From Azolla caroliniana (Eukaryota > Polypodiophyta), in contig JBHGNT010000011.1 in NCBI GenBank assembly GCA_043228905.1, positions 1,488,001-1,552,000 of the forward strand: a stretch of 64,000 nt of DNA. The letters are read 5' to 3'. Positions 50,193-61,955 of the stretch are shown here, piece after piece. How positions within the stretch are numbered: position 1 is the first letter of the stretch; the number at the start of each line of letters is the position of its first letter. The position numbers and the translations under genes were made by a program. The notes beneath the pieces were generated by a model. The model did not search any database, was not told the origin of the DNA, and was given only the letters and a program-made list of their open reading frames with translations.

Positions 50193-50820
50193 TGTCGTGA
50201 AGAAAACTGGCCCTAAGAGGAATCAAGGAATCAAAGGCGTGAACCCGCCCTTTTGCGAGCATGTGTGTGAATTGATTCATTGTAGGAATAGGATGGCTGA
50301 TGTAAAGATACTATGTAGGAAACATTTATTAGGAAATCGATGCGTATCTCTGTCCAAAAGGACAAAGAATTAAGTTGACATCTTTGATGTAACGGCACCC
50401 TCGGAGACTTATAAAGGAAAGGAGAGAAGAAGATGCGGGGGGTGCTTTTTGGGAGGGAAGGAGGAGGCGTTGTCGAACTAGGAACCGAGCTCTCTCTTCC
50501 TCTATCATCATTCTCTATAGGGTTGTAACCATTGTAATTACCTCTGCTATAGTAACATATTTTCTTGTTCCTGCCTATCTGTGTTATCCGTGTTGTCTAT
50601 GTCCAGAGAATCTCTTCTTTCAACTCTCCCGAGTGTGCTCCTTGATTGAGTCATTATACGCGTTGGTGGTTCAATCAACCGGCAAGTGTCGTCAGTTGCT
50701 AATAGGTCTAGCGGACATCACGCCGCTGCGCTTCTCACTTCCTCTTGTCTCTCTTGCTCCTCGATTCAAGGCCCCCGTGGTCCCGCCTTATTTCACACGC
50801 ACACGCGTAATAACACGACA
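50193..50820 (+). repeat. 3' LTR of gypsy C
   Basis: 628 bp, TGTCGTGAAGAAAACTGG...ACACGACA, followed by the duplication GCGC (50821-50824). Confidence 0.93.
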
Positions 50821-53130
50821 GCGCGATAATCCTACGCTAGGTCCTCGCGTATTGCCGCAATGCTTTCCTCATTGAGCTTTTAGAACGCGCGGCCGTCTTT
50901 CCTTCGGTTCTCCCCGGTATGTATGCAACTCTGCCACTTGTGCGGCCCACGCCATCCAACCTTTATCAAGCGCCGCTTTTAATTGCGCCGTAAACCTCTC
51001 CCGATGTGTTTGAAGAAGTATGCGCATGTTGTCGGTTATTGCTTGGCAATGGTTGTGTGCTTCTTCTACGGTCTTCCTGAGGTTGTCAATTTCTTGTTTG
51101 TTAACCACTGCCACTTCCTCATAAGTGCTCCTCATTCCTACCCATAGCTGAGATTCCTTCGAATGTAATTCCTCCAGCTTGCCCATTTCATTGTTCAGAT
51201 GGATTTTGAGTTGATGCCTTCTCTCTTGTTCCCCTACAAGCTGCTCGTCGAACCGTGCTTTCTTCTTCTCCAATAAGGCCTGGAGTCTCGCAATTGCCGC
51301 TTCCGATTTTTTCACTTCCTCTCGTAATTGGGCATTTCCTTCTTTCGTCCAGGTGTGTTGTGTTGCCGCCGTTGCGAGTTTCTCTTCCAGGGTCTTCACT
51401 GCCTTTCGGCCATTGGCCCGGATGTCCTTTTCTCTATCTAAGGACTAGCGAAGTTCGGCGCAGAGACGGTCAATCTTAGATTCCGCCAGTTGCACGGCCC
51501 GTTTCGCCTTCGAGGCAATGGCAGTCTAGGCTTCCATTTCTTCCCTCAGGGCTTCGACGACGTTGGTTGTTGGTGGAGCTGCCTGCTGCGCCGTAGTCGT
51601 GTTACCTTCCAACTCTGCGATGCGTTCATTGGCCTTTTGTAGCTTGGATTGGGTCATTTTAACCGTTTTCCAGACATTTTAATTTTTAATCGCCATATCA
51701 TTGGCGCCCATACTAACCTTCGCCAGTTCCCTATGCACTTCGACAAGGGCCACGTTTAATGGGGGTAGTTCCATCCCCATTCGGTGTATACCGATGTTCC
51801 TCTATCTGCCGACTCTGGCTAACTGATCCTCATCGTCGCTTTCCACCGTTTGTGTTAGCGCGTGCTCGATCATTTGGCGCTCCACATGCTCCTCGGCCAT
51901 TCATTGTGAGACTTTTATTTGTTGTGTTGCCAAAAATTCCATGAGTTCAAAAGTGGTTCCGAACTGTAATAGTGCGCCGAACTCATGGGTCGTGTCCGAA
52001 ATGTCCGGATACGCCAAGACCTCGCTTTCCGCCGTCAATACGCCTTTCCCCCACTGTGACTAGGTCGTAATGATCGGTCGTGGTTCCCGGATTATTTCGA
52101 AGGTGGTGTTGGGCTCTGTAGCTACGGAACTATCGACCACGGTCGTCATCTCCGTGGCCGCGAGGGTGTCTTTAACTAACCCGCGCCCATCCTTCCTGTC
52201 CAGCCTCCGCCGTTTCGGCTGCGAGCTTCCTTGACGTGTCTCGGCTTCTGGCTCCCGTGCAGCTTCCTCGCTGTGCTCCGCCCGCTCTTCCTGTGTTGGC
52301 CGTGTGTCAGGCTAGGATTCATCCTCCCACTCTGTGGTGGCCAACTCCGCTAACCTTCGCTTCGCGGATCGTGGCAACGGCGTGGGTTTGCTGGCCTATG
52401 GTGCCGGCAGACCTCGGGGTGGGAACAGTATCGTCAGATATTGTTGTATTATAGGCCTTAGCTTTTTGCCTCTTTGATACGCGTGCAAGCCTTCCCGTAA
52501 CGTCGATCCCGTAATGACCCCCCAATCGACCGTGCGCCCTTCAAAGGTATCAATAATGATACATGCCTTCTACTTGGGCATCCCATATGCATTTATATGT
52601 ATGCATTCGACTTCCAACAGGAACTTGGCTATTTCACAGAAAAAGGGGTCGGGGATTTTCTTTGTTCTATATACCTTGGCGGACGCCGAATAAGGCCCGA
52701 AATATCTCTGCAAAGTTTTCGCAGGAGGGATTTCGAAATGCCTTTCACCCAGAGATGATAGGTCAAGCTTTTTCTAGATGGATGTGTTGGTGACCGTGTC
52801 GATGTTGAGCTTCCTAGCGATATCCATGGCGTTAGGGTGTGGAGGTGCCTCATCGACTCTGATGTACCCATCCAAGCATTTCTCCACGACCCATCGACGC
52901 AAGGCGGCAGAGATGGGTATCGGCATAGTCGGGTTAGGCCCGTGGCTACTGGGTGAGGATTGTTGGCTATGGCGAGCTTGAGCTCTGTGATAGGATGGAG
53001 AAGAGGGTGAGGAAGGGGTGCGATGAGAGCGATGAGAGCGATAAGAGTTAGAAGGTTGGTTTCTGTATTGTGCAAAAAACCTTCTATTTCATTCTTTTTG
53101 TGGCCTAGGGTTCATTGGTCGGTGAGCCAT
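50821..53130 (-). pseudogene. Element F accessory ORF, N-terminal and central part
   Basis: Separate minus-strand ORF 160 bp after the integrase stop. Likely start ATG 53130 (MAHRPMNPRPQKE, then a TGA), an Arg/Ser/His/Pro-rich stretch, then ISAALRRWVVEKCLDGYIRV, RYFGPYSASAKVYRT, DPFFCEIAKFLLEVE, CIIIDTFEGRTVDWGVITGS, LREGLHAYQRGKK, ending in this stretch at TAG near 52400. Toward 50869 a 176-residue piece is a heptad coiled coil (KTLEEKLATAATQHTWTKEG...LKAALDKGWMAWAAQVAEL). The globular segment aligns with that of element Z. The protein continues at 20106-19823. Unknown family. Confidence 0.72.
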
Positions 53131-53290
53131 CGTGGTGCCGCGTGCTCTTGGCCTAGAAATCTGTGCATGCCTTAAGTCCTTTTAATAGCGTCGCTATCTT
53201 CTCTTCTTCTTTTTCTTTTCTCTTTTTTTTTTTTCTTAACGGTTACATACAATACTATTTTTACACTATAGTACAAGTGGGGCCGTCTAC

Positions 53291-54731
53291 TTACTCCGCG
53301 GATTCTCTGGCTTTGTCCTGTCCGACGGGGAACGGGTTAGGTGGCGTAGGTCCCAGATAAGGTTTCAGGCCAAAGCCATTCACTTTTTGATGTAACACTT
53401 CCCCAGCCAATGTGCCAAGTTGAAACGTGCCCTGTTCTACTCCCACTATCCTGTACGGGCCTGTCCAACGGAATCTTAATTTTCCTGGCATATGCCCCCT
53501 ACGTGTTTGGAAAACTAATACTGCTTTCCCAACCGTAAAGTCTTTTTCACGCGTATGCCGGTGTCGGTCCGCAAATGCTTTGCGTCGCCGCTGTTCCTGC
53601 TCTAATATGGCCATACTGCGTAACCTTCTTTCTCCTAGTTCTAGCAGTTGTTGTAGCCGTACTTGTTCGGATTTGCCCTCCGGTAGTTGGGCTCGTACTT
53701 GAATCCACAAACTGGGTACCTGGAATTCAACTGGCATCACGGCCTCCAGATCAAATGCTAGCTTGAAAGGCATTGATTGTATGCTAGTCTTATAGCTGGT
53801 ACGGTATGCCCGAGTGCGCTGTGCAATTTGGTATCCCAATCCGTTCTGTTCTCATTGACTATCTTTTTTAGGATAGTTTGTAGGGTTTTGTTCATGCATT
53901 CCGCCAAGCCATTTGCCTGAGGGTAATACGGCGCACTTTTTTTATGAACCACGGTGTAATGTTGGGTCAGTTCATTGATGACCGTATTGAGGAAGTGACT
54001 CCCTTGGTTACTAATGAGCTCGATAGGGCAGCCGAAACGACACCAGATGTGTTCGTAAAGGAATTTCGTCGTGACTACCGCGGTATTCTCGCGTAGTGGT
54101 TTCACTTCTACCCACTTGGTACAGTAATCTGTGGCCACCAAGATGTACTTATTGCCTGTTTGAGCGGCCTCCAGGATAAAAGGTCCCACAAAATCTAGCC
54201 CCCACTTTTGGAAAGGATCTAGTGGCAACACTGGTTGGTGTGGCATCCTCGCAACTTCCATAGGTTGGCCCAGTCGTTGACATTATCGCATTGTCTACAA
54301 TATTCATACGCATCCTTTTGCGTCGTCGGCCACCAAAGTCCCGTTTGCCAGATTTTCCGGGCCATAACATCGCCCGCGTAATGTCCTCCCGCTGTACCAC
54401 AATGGGCTTCATGTAGAACCGCGGCCTTCTCATCCTACCGTATTCCGTGCCTCCAAATGTCGTCACTGCCTTTGTGGTATAGTATGTCTTCTACTAAACA
54501 GAAATGTCGACTCCGTATGGCCAACCGTTTTTTCTGGTCCGTCTGTAATTGGGGTGGCGGTAACCCCGTGGTCAGGAAGTAGGTCATTTCCATTAGCCAC
54601 CGATCCGAAAAAGACTTTTCCGTTCGTTCTGTTAGAGTTGCTACCCGCAGAATGTCCACATCCGAAAAGTCGTCGTCATCATCCTTCTCCGTCGTTTCTC
54701 CATTATCTAGTCTGCTCAAGAAATCAACCAC
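53291..54731 (-). pseudogene. pol: Element F integrase
   Basis: Pieces: end of RNase H and start of integrase (54731-54435, VDFLSRLDNGE); zinc-site region (54466-54149) in a shifted frame; core 54261-53758 with Asp in GLDFVGPF, Asn in place of the usual Asp in ISNQGSHF, Glu segment NGLAECMNKTL (Glu kept, following Arg replaced by Cys); C-terminus 53839-53291 (LQQLLELGERRL, KAVLVFQTRRGHMPGKLRFRWTGPYRIV). Dead by several lesions. Confidence 0.88.
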
Positions 54732-54755
54732 TACGTGTTGAATACCCAGGCGGTG

Positions 54756-56291
54756 CTAAATTTCAAAGTCGAATTCTTGAAGCAACAGCATCCATCTAGC
54801 CAATTTCCCCGTCAGCGCTTGTTTCCCTACCAAATATAGCAGTGCCGAATGATCCACGTGAAACGTGAATTTCCGCCCTAGTAGATAATGTCGGAACTTA
54901 TTGATGTTGTATATCATACCCAACGCCTCCCGTTCCATTGTGGAATAGTTAAGCTCAACCGTTGATAATTTCCGACTAGCGTAGTACACTGGCCGGTACC
55001 AATTCGGCTCCGTGAGCTGCATTAGCACACTACCTATTGCTATGTCTGAGGCATCTACGAACACGTGGAATGGCTTCGCCCAAACTGGTGGCTATACAAC
55101 GGGTGCCTGCATTAGCATTACCTTTAGCGCCTCATATGCCTTCTCTTTCGTTGCTGTCCATTTGAAAGGAGTCCGATAAATGGCGGCATGTAACGGCATG
55201 GCGAAGTCTGCCAAATAGCGTATCATCCGAATGTGCCATCGTAATTGTCCCAAAAACTAGCTGAGTGTTTTCGCGTTTGTCGGTGTTTTCACATGAGTAA
55301 TCGCAGAGATTTTATTCGGATCAACCGCTATCCCTTCCTTATTGACTATGTGGCCGAGGAGAGCCCTGCTGGTAACGTCGAAGGTGCGTTTGGCGGGATT
55401 CAGGCTTAAGCGTGCGGTTCGGCAACGCTCTAGGCAAAGTTGCAGATGCATAAAATGGTCGGTTGTCGTCACATATACCTCAAAATCGTCTAAAAAAACT
55501 TGCATGAAGGCCAGAATATATTCCCTAAAAATCTCTGTGATTGTCCGTTGAAATGTAACTGGCACCGTCTTTAGCCCGAACATCATGACTACTGCGACAT
55601 AAACTCCCCAGTCCATGACAAATGTCGTCTTCTCTTGGTCGTCGGGGTGCATGCGTACTTGATTGTACCCACTAAAGCCATCTAAAAAGTTGTACATGTC
55701 ATGCCTTGCGACGGCGTCCAGTACGCTATCAGTGAACGGTAAAGGGAATGCGTCAGTAATGGTTACGGCGTTCAATTTCCGGTACTCCACGCACACACGT
55801 ATTTTTCCATTTTTCTTTGGTACGACTACTATCGGGCTTAACCATGTAGCTTGGTTAACTGGTTGTATGAATCTGGCCTTGAGGAGTTTGTCAATTTCTT
55901 CTTTTACGCGGGCCGCGTAGTTTGGGTTCATACGGTATCGACACTGCTGGACCGGTTTCGCGTCGGCCGCTAAATTGATCTTATGTTGATAGAACTTCGG
56001 ATCTAACCCCTTCATGTCCTCATGGGACCAAGCGAACACATCTTTATACTTCCTGAGTATTGCTATCATCGCGTCTCTCTGATCTGGCAGTAATTCTTTT
56101 GCGATGGAGAGGAATCGGGGTTCTGACGCCGTACCCACATTTACTTCTTCCAAGGCTGAGGCAATGACTCGTCGTGATATTTCCATTTCCCTCTCGAACG
56201 TTCCTCGTGCTCTACTTAGTTCTAATATTGACTCTAGGTTTGGTTCATAAGCCTCATCGTGGAGCGTAGCGGGCGTGGCATACTCCGCCAC
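54756..56291 (-). pseudogene. pol: Element F reverse transcriptase and RNase H
   Basis: RT 56291-55257 (344 residues open): KLLKARFIQPVNQATWLSPI, VVVPKKNGKIRVCVEYRKLN, NFLDGFSGYNQVRMHPDDQE, catalytic QVFLDDFEVYVT. It ends at a stop at 55257. RNase H 55064-54756: MFVDASDIAIGSVLMQL, YSTMEREALGMIYNI, FTFHVDHSALLYLV. A stretch of about 190 bp between them is out of frame. Confidence 0.9.
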
Positions 56292-56304
56292 GGTTTTGAT
56301 GACG

Positions 56305-57660
56305 TCAATTTCGAATAGCGGAATGATTCAAGGGTGCTCGTCTAGGTATACCTCTAATTTTGTATCCTCCACCCCAGCCAGCATATTTATATCCTCCGTG
56401 TATAATGGTGTTATGCCCTTGGGTTGTGCCGCCATTTCCTCTGTTGGTACGTGAATCTTGGTGCGTCCGCGTTGAAAGCTGATACACTTGTGTTGCAGCC
56501 TCTACTTGATATTCGCTAAAAAAAGCCACGGTCTGCCCAGCAGCATAGGATACGCTCCTGGGACGTCAAGGGCGAGGACTACCGCCAAGATGTCGAAGCG
56601 ATGTCCTCCCACGATAATGCCTATCTTGCGTATCAAACCCAATGGTCGTACTAAGCGGGCATCCGCCATGCGAAGCCAAAACGGGCAAGCTTCCCATTCT
56701 GAAATTCCCAATTGTTCGCATGTCTTCGCGCTAATTACATTAACGCCCGAGCCGTCATCGATTATGCATCTTGGGATTTCCTAACCGTGTAGTATCAACT
56801 TAATAGCCGGATTGTGGTGATACACCACTGTTGGTCCAGCGCTGATGTCCGTAAATTTTGCGGCGATGCTTACCCCAGGTCTGCCCGTTATCCGATCCTC
56901 CACGGCCTAGCGGAATCGTGGGACTAGTTGCAGTAGCTTTTCCATGGTTAACGTTATCTCGCAACCTACCAGTGCTTGCCATATGGGATCCGGAGATGTT
57001 CCCTCTTCCTCCAATAGCTCCACCATGGTTGTGGACTCCTTCCGCATGCGTTCCGTATTTGCCGCGTTTGCTTTTTCAACCCATGCTTGGGATGTCTGAC
57101 ATATCTCATCTTGCGCAACCCAATCAACATTTTTTGTTTGATGCCATGTCGTGACTTGTTGTACTTCTGTCGTAATCGTATTGACGGCGGGCCCCTTGCC
57201 CTTGTGTACTAGGCATTGTGTGGCATAATGTTCGAGCTGTTGGCAAACAAAACAATGGACGCTAGATTTGCCCTTCTATGCAACTGGTGGTGTGTGCCGA
57301 TCCCCAGGCGTGACTTGCTCCTCCCGGTCCTGGTTCGTTCGTCGGAGCGTACGCGGTGGTTGTTGTTGGTCCCGGCGCAGTTCCTGTTGCGGCACCCTCC
57401 GATGAAAGAAATGCAAAAAGGCTGACTACAGCTAGTCGAAGGTCGTAATTGCTAGCAGATCCATCTACGAATGCCAAAACACCGCTCTCCCATCCAAGGT
57501 TAATCCAAACTCCATCATTTTGGACTGGTGCTCTACTCCTTCGGAAAGGCTCTGCGCCATGTGGTTTGCATTCCAAACATTTAGGAACAATCGAATGTGG
57601 GTTGCGACGTCGGTTTCGCCGTTGAAGCCGGGATAAGAAAAGGCCATGTTGGATGCTACG
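56305..57660 (-). pseudogene. gag: Element F Gag and protease
   Basis: Gag start MAFSYPGFNGETDVATHIRL at 57647, typical of plant gypsy capsids (GETDVATHIRLFLNVWNANH), shifting into 57576-57262. The protease site IIDDGSGVNVIS lies near 56765-56730, then ACPFWLRMADARLVRPLGLI and PGAYPMLLGRPWLF (56711-56502). Stops and shifts throughout. Another ~280 bp of leader separates Gag from the LTR. Confidence 0.82.
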
Positions 57661-57913
57661 GCGGGCAGGGAAAGACCACAGTGCTTATGTGGTGAGCGCG
57701 CTTCCTGCGTGTCGCCGAGGTATTTGGGTAGCGATTAATCGTCTTTATGGTCCCGACAAGTATCACTGAGGTCGTTGAGGCGGGGTTTCTACCGTGTGCG
57801 CTCCTCTACCTGGCGTGTGATGGACCGTGTGATTGGTCGGTCTTGTCGTGTTGGTTCTCTAGGTCGTCTGCGGCTAAACATCCATTCGTCGTTGTTCGTC
57901 TGTGAGGAGACAC

Positions 57914-57935
57914 AGATCACCAAGCGTGCCAAAAG
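57914..57935 (-). other. Primer-site region of element F
   Basis: The minus strand reads CTTTTGGCACGCTTGGTGAT from the LTR end. Its core TTGGCACGC also appears, facing inward, at the other end of the interior (19506-19514, plus strand). Confidence 0.65.
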
Positions 57936-58405
57936 TGTTACCGATTAGGAATATGGTCTACGGTTAGTCCTTCGACCTAGACCTCAAAGTGACTGTGTTG
58001 CAACGAATGGTATCATCGTAGCATAATACTTAGTGGGATACCTCCCGTATCCTAGTAGCGTATAAGGGAGACGGCTACAACCGAACTCCCTAGATAGTGG
58101 ACTAGCAACCACACTGTTACTCACGACTACGCTCTTACGATTACGTTACGCCACCAAGAATCACAGACACACAGTAGATTAACCACAGATACGCACAGGG
58201 ATCAGAGAAGATAGAACTCTATTAAGATGCGCCTTTTACATTCAAAATTACACGCTACCTCTATAAGAGGATTTCTGCCCTTTATATATACAGGGTCTTT
58301 TTAGCCGTTCACGCTTCCCGCGTGAACCGTTTGCATGCATTACAATTTTACTATATTCTATATTGCTGCGCTCCTGTCCGTCGGTTACTATTCCGGCGAA
58401 CAACA
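57936..58405 (-). repeat. 5' LTR of element F
   Basis: 470 bp, same length as 19035-19504 with several percent substitutions; followed by the duplication CGGAC at 58406-58410. Confidence 0.93.
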
Positions 58406-58410
58406 CGGAC

Positions 58411-59017
58411 GAAGAGGAATATTGATGAAAGCTTGAGGGAATGGTGGACTCGGTGGTCGTGGCAAGTGGCAAAATTACAGGTCCTTTGAGCAGACGCCGA
58501 AAACCTGAAGAAGGACGGCGACAACTTCTACAAAATGGACAAAGAAAGCATCGTCACCATCCGGAAAGAGTTGTCAGACGACTTCATGTCCTTAGCGGGA
58601 GCCCATCTTAGTACGGTCCGGCAATTGATCAAGAGACTGGATGACGATCAGCTCGGCACACAACTCCAATTTGAGTGATTCGAATGAGAGCGACAGCGGT
58701 GGGAGGCGGAACGAATGACCGTGGAAATTAATATTAGTGATGAGGAGCTGTCTGTGGACCCACAACTGCAGCTGGACCAGCCACCCAAGGCAGTCGAAGA
58801 AGAGCAGCAACGAGAATTCGGTTAGGAGCAGACAAGGAATGCCAGGACGGAGTTACCAGCTAGAGCCAATGTAGAAGGGAACGCGGCGCAGTAGGAACAG
58901 CAGAGCGAGGAACCGTTTGAACCCCTGGATTAGAGTATAGTGGACATACTCGATGAGAGTTGACGGAGCTACCCCGTGGGTTCGACGTACAATGTACTAT
59001 CCCACGGGCGTGCCATG
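58411..59017 (+). pseudogene. Element Z accessory ORF, C-terminal part
   Basis: Continues the frame cut at 19034: KRNIDESLREWWTRWSWQVA, a stop, ADAENLKKDGDNFYKMDKES, IVTIRKELSDDFMSLAGAHL, STVRQLIKRLDDDQLG, then an acidic Gln/Glu-rich tail (LDQPPKAVEEEQQREFG) with several stops. The last 60 bp are non-coding and end CCCACGGGCGTGCCATG at the LTR. Confidence 0.75.
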
Positions 59018-59513
59018 TGTTGGCCGATGGCCAGAGTATGAAAAGTAGTCAGGGGGAGAGCCGGTTTCGTAATTATTAAAAATTAGTATTTAAGGATAAT
59101 AAGAACGGGCGGATCCGGAAAGGATGTACCAATTCGGATCCGGACCAGTTCGTAGCCGGTTGTCGGTTTGGCACCGTTTTGTAAATAGAACCGAATACCT
59201 ATAAAAGGATCCGAAGAACGATGTATAAGGGAGCAGAATTAATATAAAAGAGTTTTGTTACCATTGTGTATTCTTCAAAACCGTATTGTGCTTATTGTCT
59301 TTATCTTACGCGTGTGATCAACCATCTGTGATTGTCTATTCATAATCGATCCAGAAGTGCCAGTTACGATCTAAACGTAGTCGGACCCTTACCCCGTAAC
59401 CACCCCTTTGGTGAAGTGATTCGGAAGGACACCCTGTGTTAGCGGCGAGTCTAGCCCAGGAGTAACACTCAACCACCATCGGGAATGAGCTAAGATGACT
59501 ATGGGAAACAACA
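59018..59513 (+). repeat. 3' LTR of element Z (probable)
   Basis: The start TGTTGGCC is placed by analogy with element F, where the same motif (CCCACAGGCGTGCCAAG) directly precedes the LTR. The end (GGGAAACAACA) is a guess, since no partner LTR remains. A TATA box ACCTATAAAAGG lies near 59196-59207. Confidence 0.6.
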
Positions 59514-59579
59514 ATACACAAAATTATTCCGCAATACAGAAGATTATACACAACAATAGACAAGATAATCAACATACAT

Positions 59580-60240
59580 GATAGTTATTGCAATCTAGGA
59601 CCGAATAGTGGTGGCAACTAAGTGTAGAATAGTGGCAATGGAGGAATGAACTCCATCATATCAAACAGTGGCATATGATTCTTGGAACGCATAGGGGTGG
59701 CAACTAAGTGTAGAATGGCGGCAATGGAGGATGAGTGAACTCCGTCGGATTGAACAGTGGCAACAATCCACGACCGAATAGTAGTGGCAACTGAGTGTAG
59801 AATGGCGGCAATAGAGGAGTGAACTCAATAGGAGCAAACAGTTGCAAATGATGCTTGGACTGAATAATGGCAGCAATTGAGTGTAGAATGGTGGCAATGG
59901 AGGAGTGAACTCCGTCAGGTCGAACAGTGGTTGATGATGCTTGGAACGCACAGTGGCGGCAACTGAGTGTAGAATGGCGGCAATGGAGGAGGAGTGAACT
60001 CCGTCTGATCGAATAGTGGCAACAATCCACGACCGAATAGTAGCGGCAACTGAGTGTAGAATGACGGCAATAGTGGAGTGAACTCAATAGGAACGAATAG
60101 TGGCAGATGATGCTTGGAACGAACAATGGCGGCAACTAAGTTTAGAATGGCAGCAATAGAGGAGTGAACTCCGTCAGATCGAACTGTGGCAGATGATGCT
60201 TGGACCGCACAATGGCAACAACTGAGTGTAGACATTCTAA
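59580..60240. repeat. Minisatellite, ~88-bp unit, about seven copies
   Basis: Units contain GGCAACTGAGTGTAGAATGG, CGGCAATGGAGGAGTGAACT and GATGCTTGGAACGCAC-like segments, recurring about every 82-92 bp with 10-20% divergence. It gives chance minus-strand frames of up to 143 codons with repeated motifs. No element ends flank it. Confidence 0.85.
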
Positions 60241-60719
60241 TGTTTTCATTCATGGTGCAAAAATGACTATTTATCACTGGTAGCTTTTTGCATAGCTAAT
60301 TAGTTATGTCAAGGAAATAGCTAATTGTTTCCACTCGTATGCTTTCACCCTATTTTATACGCCCATTAAGGAGGAGTATCGAATACGGGTATATAATGGT
60401 CGTATTCACATTGTCCCTTGTACAAACTAGGTTTAGGACAATTCTATAAATATGTCAAAGGGAAGTTGCCCTAGCCCAGTTAGTATATAATGGGCTTTGT
60501 AACTAGCTCATAAGGTTGTTGCTATCATTAGAGAGTTGTTGCCTCCATTGTATTGTAACTCTGATATTCTTGGAATAAGATTGTTACATTGTGTGCCTCG
60601 ATCTCTCTCTCTCTCATTCTATTCTTTGATCTAGCTTCAACTTGTACACTAGGTGATCTTCACCTCAAGGTGTTGTTGATGTTTCCGCACTAACAACCTC
60701 AATTCCCAACAACAACAAC
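60241..60719 (+). other. LTR-like sequence before Copia-5
   Basis: AT-rich, with TTCTATAAATATG (about 60442-60454), a leader-like TTGTTGCCTCCATTGTATTG stretch and a (CT)n run near 60603-60617. It may be the 5' LTR or leader of Copia-5, joined to RT by a deletion. No primer site or ends were found. Confidence 0.35.
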
Positions 60720-61955
60720 CCAGCTTCAAGTTGACATCACATCTAAATATCGTATGCCGACTCAAGAAGCCCCTTTATGGCCTCAAGCAAGCGCCATGGG
60801 CTTGGCATTCAAAGATCACGCAATTTCTACACTGAATCGGCTTCCAATTGTCTAAATTTGACATTTGTTGTTCTTCCAAAGCAATTCAAGTGGTCGGATC
60901 TTCATCATCATCTATGTCAATGACTTAGTGATTGGTGGTGAACACTTAGCCAACATCAACAAGGTCAAGATGCTCCTCTCCGAGAAGTTCAAGATGAAAG
61001 AAATGAACGAACTTCATTATTTCTTGGGAATCAAGATCATCTGAACCTGTAATGACATCATGCTCTCCCAACGCCACTACATCTTGAGTCTTCTATTCAA
61101 GTTCGGCATGATGGACATAAAGCCTATTTCAACTCCCCTCGATCGGAACTTAAAGTTGCATGCAGACTCCGGCACACCACATGAACCGACTCAATATCGG
61201 TAAATTATCGGGAGTCTCATCTATCGAACTATCACCTGACCCAACCTAAACTATTATGTCGGGCTCCTTAGCCAATTCATGCAATCACCCTGCGACACGC
61301 AATTGAATTGTGTTAAGCGAGTATTAAGATACGTTAGTGGAACCTTAGATCAGGATCTCTTCTACAAGGAAGGAGCAGTTATTCGGTTGGAAGGCTACAT
61401 TGATGTCAATTGCACCAGTAGTGTATCAGATCGACAATCAACATCCAGCTTCGTCTTCTCACTCGAAAACAGAGCGATCTCTTGGAGTAGCAAAAAGCAG
61501 CCGACAGTTGCACTGTCAAGCACTGAAGTCGAGTACAAGGGCGCGGCCATAGCCACTTATGAAGCTAGTTGGTTGAAACAGCTACTCAAGGACTTCAATG
61601 AATCAATCGACAAACCGTTATGTATCTACTATGACACTAGAGTAATATACAACTAGCTTGAAACCCTGTCTTCCATGCCTGAATGAAGCACATTGATGTG
61701 CATTATTGCTATGTTTGGGAACACATCATCGCAGGAGACATCGATCTCCAACACATCGACACTAACCAACAAACGGCCGATATCTTCACCAAAGCGCTTG
61801 GAGCGGACAAGCTTCAACAATTTTCGATTGCGCTCGGCCTTTGGCCACTCAACATCTCGAGCTTGAGGGAGAGGGAAGCAAGCCAGATAGGAGCCGACAT
61901 GAGTCGGAAGCCGAAACCGAACGTCGGACACAACACACTTGAGCTTGAAGAGGCG
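60720..61955 (+). pseudogene. pol: Copia-5 RT/RNase H remnant
   Basis: Begins inside RT (VCRLKKPLYGLKQAPWAWHS) and reads through several stops. The catalytic box is IIYVNDLVIGG, with the first catalytic Asp changed to Asn. FKMKEMNELHYFLGIKII, CVKRVLRYVSGTLDQDLFYK, the RNase H pieces and IADIFTKALG-like TADIFTKALGADKLQ follow. It ends in an extension past LRERE (ASQIGADMSRKPKPNVGHNT). Closest to Copia-2 in sequence. Gag, protease and integrase are absent. Confidence 0.85.

Larger units (their letters stand above)
20107..50820 (+). mobile_element. Gypsy element C, expanded to 30.7 kb by two insertions
   Basis: Plus-strand Ty3/gypsy element: LTR (20107-20734), primer site, Gag (20779-22056), protease start, [chromovirus E 22236-34864], protease, RT, RNase H, [Copia-3 37783-48904], integrase (to 50119), G-rich tract, LTR (50193-50820). 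The target duplication is 4 bp (GCGC at 20103-20106 and 50821-50824), and removing it restores the F reading frame. It is a sibling of gypsy D (same primer site, same gene order, same frameshift site) but more mutated. Confidence 0.93.
19035..58405 (-). mobile_element. Gypsy element F, expanded to 39.4 kb by nested insertions
   Basis: Minus-strand Ty3/gypsy element. From the right: 5' LTR (58405-57936), primer-site region, Gag, protease, RT, RNase H, integrase (to 53291), then a separate accessory ORF (53130 leftward), which is interrupted by gypsy C (20107-50820) and finishes at about 19820. Then the 3' LTR (19504-19035). Without insertions it would be about 8.7 kb. LTRs differ at several percent of sites and all genes carry lesions, so it is old. 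It inserted into the accessory ORF of element Z, a related element in opposite orientation. Confidence 0.93.

Noticed and set aside
59704-60277. Minus-strand frames of 96-143 codons rich in His, Ser and Leu
   Set aside because: They follow the ~88-bp minisatellite period and carry no domain.
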